Origin: Ziziphus jujuba
Taxonomy: Eukaryota > Streptophyta > Magnoliopsida > Rosales > Rhamnaceae
NCBI RefSeq assembly: GCF_031755915.1
Contig: NC_083380.1
Span: 31,778,501 to 31,842,500, forward strand
Direction of reading: 5' to 3'
Length of the DNA: 64,000 bases
Shown piece by piece: positions 35,156 to 45,500 of this stretch. The notes below the pieces were generated by a model. That model searched no databases, was not told where the DNA came from, and saw nothing but the letters and a program-made list of their open reading frames with translations. The first letter of the stretch is position 1, and every line of letters starts with the position of its first letter. Position numbers and translations under genes: made by a program.

Positions 35156-35420
35156 ACAACAAGCTTAGGATGGCCTAGCTAATAAAGACATAAAATAGAT
35201 GATATCTTTCTTTAGGTTAACATGCATGAAGATGCAAAGGGAGTACTTGGAAGTTGCCACTTTTTAGTTTATCCAAATTTGTAGTTACCAAAATTGAGAG
35301 AAATTAGCATAATCCAATCGAAGGAACTAAACTTGTAATCTTTTAAATCTGTTAAATCTAGTTTGGTTTTTTAATTAACACTCTAATACTTCTTTAATAT
35401 TCTTTTATCTAGGAATTTTA

Positions 35421-35560
35421 TCCTAGCCAATGGAGCTTATGTTATGTTGGACGGCAACATGTATATATCCTTTATTAGATACGCGTTAAAATCATTTCAA
35501 CGCGTATCCAACACAAAATGTGTTTGCCATACACAAACTCTTGGGCTCCATCGCCTAGGA
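35421..35560. mobile_element. Foldback MITE-like inverted repeat
   Basis: About 140 bp forming one long imperfect hairpin. Outer arms are TCCTAGCCAATGGAGC (35421-35436) and GCTCCATCGCCTAGGA (35545-35560). Central arms GATACGCGTT (35478-35487) and AACGCGTATC (35499-35508) are perfect with an 11-nt loop, and the stretch between is also partly complementary. No coding capacity and no clear target duplication. Confidence 0.6.
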
Positions 35561-35744
35561 AAAAAATATATATATATTTTTTCTTTTATATATATATATA
35601 TATAGTTCGCTTCTTTTAATTGTTATATTTTTCCATATCATGTCCTCTAAATTATGGTTTTGGACTCTAAATTAAAGTAGTGGCACATACAAATGGAAAT
35701 TTTAGGATTATACTGGAAATTGAGCTTATGATAATAGGTTTTGA

Positions 35745-35779
<35 letters not shown>

Positions 35780-35943
35780 GATTTAGATAAAGCTTTCAAT
35801 GGAGATATATTATATTAAACATACTATACTAATGTCTATAACTAGTACACATCATATATAGAATAGTACACAATACTCAAAAAGTTATATCAATTGAACA
35901 TGAAAGTAATTGATACATTTTTTATAGATCCACGCCATGATGT
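35561..35943. other. AT-rich spacer
   Basis: TA microsatellites at 35566-35604 and 35747-35776; nothing else recognised. It forms the 3' flank of the small peptide gene. Confidence 0.4.
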
Positions 35944-36530
35944 TTAGTTCTTGATACATCCTTCATAGCAAGTAACCGTGTAGTCATTTACTCGATCCAA
36001 CTCTTTTAAAAGAAAAATGATCAATGATTATAGATAGGCATTTTATAGGTGAATATATATTATATACATTGAAAATACATTTAATTGGTGCATAACTTAG
36101 ATCATGAATATTATATGTAAGAAATTAATTATACCTGATCTAACAATTTGTAGTTGCATCATGTATTTCATACAGGTAAGATTGCAATTATAAGTATGAA
36201 CATAGTCATGATGATGATCAGGTGGTAAGCATTTTTCTTTTGCATACTGTAGCATTCTCTTCCACACATTGATTATCTATACGTATAACTTTATTTTTTA
36301 CAAACTTACTGCACGAGCGAATAGCTTCTCCCATGCACAGATAAACTTTGGGTGTTCTGCAACGTTTGGAATGAATTTTAAATCCATCGAAACTGAAGGA
36401 AATAGATGATCACATGAGCAGCTAAAGATGGAGGATTCAGAGACAATGAGGGAAGAAGATGGTAATTAGCCTTTACTCCACTCACCATTAATGTAAGCAC
36501 TGCTATGGTTTTTGCGATTATTTTGATCAT
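35944..36530 (-). CDS. Probable small secreted six-cysteine peptide gene
   Basis: Not recognised as a named family. Exons read right to left. A start ATG at 36530 gives MIKIIAKTIAVLTLM, a signal-peptide-like start. A likely short intron follows (donor near 36481-36485, acceptor CCTTCAG at 36393-36399). The next exon, 36310-36392, encodes MDLKFIPNVAEHPKF and CAWEKLFARA, ending at a GTAAGT donor. Exon 36135-36246 encodes KCLPPDHHHDY and CNLTCMKYMMQ. The last exon, 35944-36002, encodes VNDYTVTCYEGCIKN and stops. The last three junctions keep one frame. The mature part has cysteine spacing C-x14-C-x14-C-x3-C-x23-C-x3-C. The first intron donor is uncertain: GTGAGT fits consensus but is one base out of phase, and a weaker GTGGAG four bases downstream restores a 100-residue frame. 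A small defence or signalling peptide is possible, but that is inference. Confidence 0.5.
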
Positions 36531-36599
36531 TAAATTAATTAGCCTTGTATATATAGCTCTCCATTTTGTTCTCTTGAAAATTTTGGATTTGTTAGTACC

Positions 36600-37160
36600 C
36601 AGAAAAAGTACAACTTAAAGGGAGGGAGGGAGGGAGATATTCAACTCTTTCCTCTTGAAATATGTGAGTTGTATATTTATTCATAGTTGTGACTTTTGTT
36701 AAGGTGTAACAATTATAGTGGACTTAATTTGTTTATAGTTGAAGTAATTGATAGGAAAACCCAATTGAATTTATAATTAACTCAATTTGATATTTTTAAT
36801 TAGCTTTTTTCTTCCAATTGTGCTTTGCAATTATTAGAGGGAGGGAGGGGGGTAGGTAGGGGGTTAATTAGTCAAGAAATTCAGGCTTTTTTGTTTTTGG
36901 CTAAAAGGAAATATTCAACTCTTTCATCTTGAAATATGTGACTTGCATATTTATGCATAGTTGTGACTTTTGTTATGGTGTAACAGTCATAGGGGTCATT
37001 AATGGGAAAACCGAATTGAATTTATAATTAAATCAATTTAGTTAAGTACAATTAAATCAATTTAATGGCACTTTGCGATTGCTAGGAGAAGGGAGGGGGT
37101 AGGGGAGGGGGACTCTGCGATTGCTAGGGGGAGGGAGGAGGTAGGGGAAGGGGAGAAACT
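36600..37160 (+). repeat. Tandemly duplicated segment with G-quadruplex-type tracts
   Basis: A unit with 'gatattcaactctttc' and 'gttgtgacttttgtta' occurs at 36637-36710 and again at 36911-36978, about 275 bp apart. Each unit is associated with G-rich runs. Four tracts with at least four G-runs lie on the plus strand: 36620-36634 (GGGA repeated), 36839-36863, 37091-37111 and 37127-37153 (the last with two-G runs in the middle). The block lies 0.6-1.1 kb upstream of the glycosyltransferase start. Confidence 0.65.
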
Positions 37161-37719
37161 GTTAATAAATATTACAAGTATAGCCAAATTCAAATAAGAA
37201 TTAAAATTTAAAATTATATTTATTACTCATCAAATTTCAATAGAATTTACTTTTTCTAAATAAAATTTTAGTAATTCATTAAATTCATATGTGACTACTA
37301 TTTAAATTTTAAATCCTAATTTTTAATATAATTCAATAATCATCAAAGATGATTTTAGCCTAATAATCTAAACTAGTACTTAAAAATGATTGATTATAAG
37401 TAATTATACCAAATAAAAAAAGTATATATAATTATAGGTAAGTGAGAGATGAAAAATAGAAATAGATAAATGAAAGGACAAGAAAGAGATATAAAAAAAA
37501 CATATCCGATATACTATCCAAAAATAAAATGGAAAATCAAAAATAATAAAAGGCCTAAAATCTGTGGAAGGGGCACAACATACTAAGGGCAATTTGGTAA
37601 ACTAAATTTAAAAAATTTAAAAAAAGAAAAAAGAAAGGTCCCAAGTGGGCCTGCCGGTGCATGGTGACGAAGGGAATTGACTTCCTTCTTGGATAAGTAC
37701 ATATACATGCATGAGACAG

Positions 37720-37728
37720 TATAAAAAG
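37720..37728 (+). promoter_or_regulatory. TATA box of the glycosyltransferase gene
   Basis: TATAAAAAG, 50-58 bp before the ATG at 37778. Transcription would be expected to start near 37750, giving a very short 5' UTR. Confidence 0.55.
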
Positions 37729-37777
37729 AAGCAGAGATGAAAAAATTAACGGAATGGAAAAGAATTAGAAGCAGAAA

Positions 37778-40700
37778 ATGATTCCCATGTCGGTAGTAGG
37801 TGTGGAGGTTGAGAAGAAAAAGATTCAGAAGTTGGTGGGGATCGCAGTGCTATTTGTGGGGGTGACTCTAGCTTGCTTGGTGCTTTCTAATTCAGTGCCA
37901 AGATATTATGTGTTGAGCCAAGTCTTTGCCATAAACAATGATGCCTTTGCAGTGAGTTTACTTTTTATGTTTTCATGTTTGTTTTAATGTGCTTAATATT
38001 GAAGGATTCTTGTTAATAACTTTCATATGTCTCTTATACAATATCCTTGATTTAAATTTACGAGCATTTAGATTCCCTTATTAGTGTTTGAAGATGGTTA
38101 TTATGTTAGTGCTAAAATGATAAATCAATCGATAGCTTTTAACATAACAAACAACAATTTATAGCACTGTAAACCCGAGATCAACATATATACATATATT
38201 GTATTTTATTATATTAGAGATTAGATATACATATAAATATACATACAAGCATAGTTATTGAATCTTAATTTTTATTATTCTTGAAAAACAGAAATTCATA
38301 AACATGGAAGTAGTTTCTAATGGATACAATCCTTTCTAACATTTTCTCCCTCAAGTTTTTACTAAGTAGATACTGTAAAATGCCTCAAGTCCTAATCTTA
38401 TGTATTGTACATTAATTGATGACTTATTCCTTAATTTATATATATATATATATACACAAAATAACTAATAAATAATAATAGCAATAATAATTATAATTAT
38501 TGGAAATAAACTAATTGGGTTTTTAGTGAAAATAGATCTTTTAATTTAATGGGTCAACTAAAATATTACAAAAAATGTGTGTCCAAATAGTCTACTGCAA
38601 AGTCAGTAAACCAGCTTGTTCCATTACTGACACAAATAAATCATGTAAATAAGCCACATGATTATGAAGAGTCCACATGTAAAATATTTAACCTATTAGT
38701 GATTCTAGGATGTACAGTTTGGCTCAAATGAGGACATTAACATGAGTACATCATGAGGACACAATCCAGAAGCATGTTGCAAGAACAAATTATGCTCCCA
38801 TAACATGTTACAAGATGACATTCTTATGATATTCTTAAATTAGCAACCTCATCTTTCTTTTTTTTTTTAATTGTTTACAATAATTTTCCCAATCTTGATA
38901 TCTCAAATCCATAACTTTTCACTTATAGATGTGAGTGATTTATCAAGTGATGAGTAACATCCTCACTTGAGTATATGATTATATGTCTGTGTGCGTGTGT
39001 GTGTTTTTTTTGTTCTCAATGTTGCTTCATTTTTTTCAATATAAGCATATTTTATTTATGATTAATTAATTCAAAAGGTAATGTCCATCCAAAGAGACAC
39101 TTCCATTCGATAAGGAAAATATTGTTCAAACTTTTCAAGCCATTAGATGCTGTTATTACATATCATAGGGAAGATGCAATACAGCATTAAAATTTGAGAA
39201 ATTAATCTGTTATTTTTTCATAAATACGAATGCAGATGTGCAAAAAGTGTCACAGAGTCAACTGTATCCTAGGGTACAAAAGTCAATTTTAATCAAAGCA
39301 ATAGTTTGAATTTTTCTTTCAATTGTTTTACATAGTATGTAATCATTTGGTAACGTTCATGTTTTTAACTATATATTAAATGAAAATATGATAGTTTGTA
39401 GTTGCGGAATTGTTTACTTACTAAGATGATTCTTTTCGATTTCAGTTTTAACTAACCAATTAATTAGGAAACATGTTTTGTAGGCTACCAACAAGGATCC
39501 ATTAGACATAGTCCTAGAAAACGCATCAACAAAGGACAAAACAGTGATCCTAACAAACTTAAACGATGCATGGGCAGAGCCACATTCAATATTCGATTTG
39601 TTTCTTGAGAGTTTTCGAATAGGAATTAGCACAAAGAGTTTGGTGAAACATTTAATAGTAATCTGTTTGGATGAAAGGGCTTACAGTCGTTGCTTGGCTT
39701 TGCATCCTCATTGTTATCATTTTCAAATTGAAGGTTTCAACTTTACCCGTGAAGCTGTTTATATGACTCCAGACTATTTAGAAATTGTTTGGAGGAAGAT
39801 CGATTTTTTGGCTACTGTTCTTGAGAAGGGATACAACTTTGTATTTACGGTATGCATAATATACATTATATTATATATACATGCTTCCACTGTACACATT
39901 TTGCAGATCTGCCCCATCTTGTTTTCAACACTGCAAAAAATTGTCCTAATATAAGAAGAAAATTTTCTCAAATTTTCAATTAAAGGGTAGTAGATGTTAA
40001 AATTTTGAAAATATATTAAGCATCCTATTTTGCTACCTATAAATATAATATGCTCTGTTTTGCTACAAATAAATCTAATACATAAAATAAACATTTTTGC
40101 AAACTTCATTTAGACTCCTTTGGTTTTTCCTTAATTACACTTAGATCCCTCATTCTTAGAAAATTATTATTCACCTCACTTTACTTTTCCATACATATAT
40201 ATATATATATCAAAACAATTTTGTTAATTGGTTTTTTACCAATGAATTTTAACAATTAACGATCAAAAATTATATTTTCAATATATTAATTCAATCATAA
40301 ATTACTAAAGTTTTAATCTCTCTTTCACATTAAATTGTTAAAATTAACTAACAAAAACTTATGTATGAGCTAGTTTTGATAGATATAAAAAACTAAAAGG
40401 AGGTTATTGATGATTTTTCAAAAACAAATATCTAAGCCTAATTACGACAAAACTAATAAGGTTTAAATCAAATTAGCCCTATAACTCTAAAAAGTATTTT
40501 ACTTAACTTCACACAATGGTCTGGTAAAAGTTGTTGTTAACATGCATTTTTTTTTTTTTCTTTTTGTTGAATGTCAGGATAGTGATATAATGTGGCTGCG
40601 AAATTCTTTTCCACGGTTTTATCCTGATGCAGATATCCAAGTATCATGTGATACGTACTTTGGAAATTCTACAGATGTAAATAATCTATCAAACACAGGG

Positions 40701-41060
40701 TTTAGTTTTGTAAAATCCAATAACCGAACGATTCAATTTTACAAGTTTTGGTACGAATCTAGAAAGAGGTTTCCAAACCATCATGACCAACATGTATTTG
40801 ATGAGATAAAATATGATCCGTTCATTACAAAGAATATTGGACTGCAAATGAGATTTCATGATACTGATATTTTTGGTGGGTTTTGTCATCCCAGTAAAGA
40901 TTTCAAGTTGGTTTGTACGATGCATGCGAATTGTTGTATTGGTGCAGAGCACAAAGTTAACGATCTTCGAATTTTGCTTGATGACTGGAGAAGATATAAG
41001 TCATTAGAACCAAGAATGCAACCAAATGTTTCATGGAACGTTCCACAAAATTGCAGGTAG
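37778..41060 (+). CDS. Nucleotide-diphospho-sugar transferase (At4g15970-like), three exons
   Basis: Exons 37778-37951, 39484-39849 and 40578-41060 join in frame at clean borders (GCA/gtgagt, ttgtag/GCT, ACG/gtatgc, gtcag/GAT) to give 340 residues. Residues 19-38 form a hydrophobic segment after a basic KKKIQK, a type II signal anchor of the kind that places the enzyme in the Golgi membrane. The lumenal part shows VILTNLNDAWAEP, LVICLDERAYSRC-like text, the FLATVLEKGYNFVFT strand and the metal/nucleotide-sugar motif DSD (181-183) in DSDIMWLRNSFPRF, then NTGFSFVKSN, HHDQHVFDEI and CIGAEHKVNDLR. This matches the plant DUF271/GT77-like family, which transfers sugars in cell-wall polymer synthesis; the acceptor is not predictable. 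Length is near the family norm. Introns are 1532 and 728 bp, and intron 2 lies directly before the DSD motif. No lesion is visible. Confidence 0.93.
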
Positions 41061-41347
41061 CTAGAACAATTATGTGAAATTCTTTGTTGATTTTGGATAT
41101 GTATAAGACTCGGAAATAGTGCTCAATTTTTACAATATGGATTATATTTCATATATTTTCTGAGGCATAGACTCGATGATCCTTTTCTTATTAGGCCTTT
41201 TGTTTTTGCTCATTGTGTAACTACTATATATTTAAAACAATAATTCTTCTATTAACCATGCCTAGAGATTTTATTCTCATGACCTTTAACAGTCTTGAAT
41301 TGTTTCAACAATTGTGATTTAAAAATCATTAATGACTTATACATACT

Positions 41348-42192
41348 TGTAACACCCCGTCCCGAAATACACCAGAAATTTCTCACGTTGACCGTCGTTG
41401 ATCGAGAAAGGTCAAATTTTGAATTTTTGACTTGGTAAGAATTCTAGGTTGACCGAGGCACCATTGTGAAGTACGCATCGATCCAAATCCGTAGACTAGT
41501 AACACATAAAAAAAGGAGCTACTGTTTAAAAGTTATGAGTAAAACAAGTTGAGGTCCGAACTGTCCGAGGGACCAGAGTTGACCTTTTATTCTTGTAAAA
41601 TTGAGCTTTGACTTGTGTATGGTTGTGAATTACTCATCGATATGAACTCATAGACTAGCTGCACGCCCGATTGAACATATGGTTGGAAAGTTATGGACCT
41701 GTGAAGTTTTTCCGAGACAGCTATTACTATTCATCAATATGTAAGTGTGCGTGAATAGCGACACCACATGTAGCATTATAAAGGGTGCCATGTGTCACGA
41801 CAAAGAAATGCCACATTTCAGACAATTAAATATTATATTATTTTATTATTATTATTATTATTTTATTATATTATATTATTATTATTTTAATATTATTTTG
41901 TATATTTATTTAGTTGATTATTCCTATTGCATATATATATATATATATATATACGTATGTGTTTTATATATAAATTGTTATCAAAGTGCTGCCACTGTGG
42001 AAATTATTGTAGTAAGGTGGGAGGGATAAGGTAGTACCATATAGGAGTGTATCTTTGTGCAGGTAAAGTTTGTGGTAAGACCTTCCATTAGGGGAGATGC
42101 TGTTGGATTTTCCATTGGAAGGTTCGGTGGTATTTTCCTGGGATCAGGGCTTGTCCAAGGTCCCAGTGAGGGGTTTTGGATGGGTCCTGACA
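41348..42192 (+). repeat. 5' LTR with large internal deletion
   Basis: Matches the 3' LTR from 42539 to about 43100, then jumps to the part equivalent to 48320-48601. The joint lies in 'tatttatttagttgatta' (about 41905-41925), where both flanks carry TTTATTTA, so about 2.2 kb was probably lost by microhomology-mediated deletion. Ends GGGTCCTGACA. Confidence 0.85.
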
Positions 42193-42194
42193 GT

Positions 42195-42206
42195 TGGTAT
42201 TAGAGC
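42195..42206 (+). other. Primer-binding site, degenerate tRNA-iMet type
   Basis: TGGTATTAGAGC, two bases after the 5' LTR end; one mismatch to the usual TGGTATCAGAGC. Confidence 0.85.
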
Positions 42207-42538
42207 TCTAAGTTCTAGAATTTCTAAGGGACTGTGCATTGTTGTGCGTCCCATCCGCATCCTTTCCCTTATTTTAACCATCTTGGAGCATTATTTCTCT
42301 TGTCTCGAAACGAATTCTTTGTTCAAGTTTAAGTAACTCTAATTTTCGAAGGTGCCAATTAGAATCATCTATCCTTGGTGGGAATCCGTATGGCCTAGTC
42401 AAATGGTTAGGGATTGCCTCTTCTTCACCTAATCGAAAAAGCGACATGGGAGCTCGAGACGTAAATCTGCAACCAATATTTCTATGTATCAGTGATATAG
42501 GAAATTTCGAGGATGAATTTTTTGTAAGGGGGAAAGGT
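42207..42538 (+). other. Residual internal region with polypurine tract
   Basis: About 330 bp without coding capacity. It ends with TTTCGAGGATGAATTT and the polypurine tract AAGGGGGAAAGG (42526-42537) before the 3' LTR at 42539, the arrangement typical of Tekay/Del-type elements. Confidence 0.8.
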
Positions 42539-45500
42539 TGTAACACCCCGTCCTGAAGTACACCGCAAATTTTTCAAGTTGACCGTCGTTGATCGAGAAG
42601 GATCAAATTTTGACTTTTTGACGCGGTAAGAATTCTAGGTTGATCGAGGCACCATTGCAAATTACGCATCTACCCGAGTCCGTAGACTAGTAGCACGTAA
42701 AAAACGGAGCTACAGTTTGAAAGCTATGAGTAAAACAAGTTAAGGTCCGAACTGTCCGAGGGGCCAAAGTTGACTTTTTATTCTTGTAAAATTGAGTTTT
42801 GACTTATGTATGGTTGTAAAGTACTCATCTATAGGAGCTCGTAGACTAGCGGCACGTCCGATTTGGACATATGGTTGGAAAGTTACAGACCTGTAAAGTT
42901 TTTCCGAGACAGCTATTACTATTCATCGATATGTAAGTGTGCGTGAAAAACGACATCACATGTAGCATTATAAAGGGTGCCATGTGTCACAACAAAGAAA
43001 TGACGCATTTTAGATAATTAAATATTACATTATTTTATTATTATTATTATTGTTTTATTATATTATATTATTATTATTTTAATAATATTTTATATATTTA
43101 TTTATTTATTTTCTTTTTGTATTTCTTTTTTTTTTCTTCTTCCCCACGTGGGAAGAAAAAACACAGCCCCCCCCCCCCCCTCCGATTCCTTCTTCTTCTT
43201 CCTTCTTCTTTCCTCCTTCCCTTTCACTTTTGCCCGTCCCTCTTTCTCTCTGCTGCGCCTCTTCCAGTCGTCGCATGGCCACACGCGCCAGACTATGTGG
43301 TGGCCCACGGCTGGACAAGCCCGGGCATCGAGTCACCCTTCGGTTGGCCGGCAGATGCACAGGGATCGATGCCAAAGCTGACGATCGGCAAGGTGGTGGG
43401 TGGCTGGTTTTCCAGCGGCCACGGGTCCCGAGGTTGGTCCCTCCCCTTAATTTTTGACCCCCTGATTCCAAAAATGACATCCATTTGCCCAAATTCCAAG
43501 CCATTGGTGAGATGAGTGGAGGGGGAGTCCGGCCAAAACTTCCCGGCCATTTTTCTGGCCAACTCCGTCGGTTTTGAGCCGAACGAAGGTTGGTTTTACA
43601 CTCATCATCTCCTTAGCTTTCATTTGGCACCTTATTTGTGAATTGTAATTGAGTATTTTGAAAGATGCCATTTTTGGATAAAATAATATTATTTTAATGT
43701 GGTAATCTGAAAAATGTATATTTGATGTTTAAATAATTGCTATTTATATTGATGATGCCCAATTATGTTGAATTGCATAAATATGGGTTGAATTAATGTT
43801 TCTTAAATTTGGAAAGCTGTAGATTTTAAACTGCTGTTAAATTATTGTTAACTTTACTGTGAGGTTACTGTGAAGCTATGACAGCTAATAGAATATATCT
43901 TTATATGCTTAATTATTTGTAGAATTGTATGTGGTTCTATTGAGATTTAGTATGAATTAATTTGAAGGTTTGCGGAATTGATTATATTGAATTATTGTGA
44001 TCGAAACTATACTTATGTGTTTAATTATTTATTTATACATGAAATTTTATGAATTTGATAAAAGTGCATAAATTTAAGTGTATCATATAAAAATTCAAAT
44101 TTTATAATATTATATTATATTTAAAAAATATATAATATTATAAAATATTTTTATCGGTTTTCGATGCACCATACATGTATCGGTGTTCTGTAGTTGTGGA
44201 TGTGATTAGTGCATAGGTGGATGTGGATGTGATTAATGTGCAGGTTATAATGTCTCCAGTGAGTTGCCATCGGATAGAGGGCAGGCAAGTTTGATATTGG
44301 CCATAGCCGCCCCCCTCCATGGCCGGGATGATGGTTTAAGTAGCGGCATGGTGGGACACCACGTGATCGTATGCTGGTTTCTCTCTTTAACCTCCCCATC
44401 ATATGGTGTTTTAGGATACTGGGTACCGTAGGACACCACTGATATATAGTACGTGCATCAAGTATCTTTTGTATATATATATATATATTATATTTGTATG
44501 TATCACACCGTACGGAGACAACGATCCGATATGGTCCATGAAGAGCTAGCCTCGTAACTATGTTGCCTACAAGTCCAGAGGATTGGACGGTCAATCTAGG
44601 CAACCACCCCAGACTATATTGGTAGCAGGGTGCTGGCGACAGTTGGAATCATGGATTGCGCAACATGTGGAGGGTATCGTTTGTACCCCTAATACGAGTG
44701 TATATTTGATAATATTTTTTTTGAATTTTAAATTATTATTTAATCTCTTCTATTCTATCTATTCATAATTTTCTAGCATTATACTTAATTGTTTTTATTG
44801 TCATTATTATTATTATTATTATTTTCATTATTAATATTACAATTATTATTTATCATAATTATGTTTACAATTATTTTCATTACTAATATTATCATCATCA
44901 TTATGATTATTATTATTATTATTTATTATTATTGCCATTATTTATTTTTATTATTTCTATTATTATTATTAGCATATGATATATCCGAACAAGTATCACA
45001 GCCTACGGGCAAGAAAGATAGCTATTGGACGAGTATAATAGTCCTTGGACAAGTGGTAGTCTTTGGGCAGGTGAGATAGTCCTTGGGATAACTGTGATTA
45101 TGTGATAGTTCTTGGACAAGTGATTACTGTCAGGACCCGTCCAAAATTCCTCACCGGAACCTAGACAAGCCCTGATCCCAGGGAAACCCTACCGGACCCT
45201 CCTATGGAAAATCCGGCAGAACCTCCCCTAAGGGATGGACTTACCATAAATTCCTGCACTGAAAACACACTTCTATAAACATCTCCTTATTCCTCCCACG
45301 ATACTACAAGTTGATTCCACAAATTTCAGCACTCCAAAAATAAATACAGTAATCCAGTGCATAATAAATACATAAGTGTCACATACAGTATACAGAGCTT
45401 CATGAAGTACTACTAAGTATAGAATACAACAAGAGTGAAAGAAGTATGCAATAAAAGAAGAACAGGGCACTTCACGAACTAAGACAGCGATGAAGATCAA

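Noticed and set aside
36548..36555. TATATATA as TATA box for the small peptide gene
   Set aside because: It lies only about 20 bp before the ATG at 36530, too close for a normal plant start site, and TA runs are common nearby. The gene may use another start.
43102..43515. Low-complexity frames (Lys/Glu or Phe/Ser runs) around the poly-C tract
   Set aside because: Produced by polypyrimidine sequence inside the 3' LTR; no domain and no start or splice context.
44780..44980. Long ATT/ATC repeat as a possible structured array or CRISPR-like repeat
   Set aside because: Simple microsatellite expansion in an LTR, with no conserved spacers and in a plant genome.
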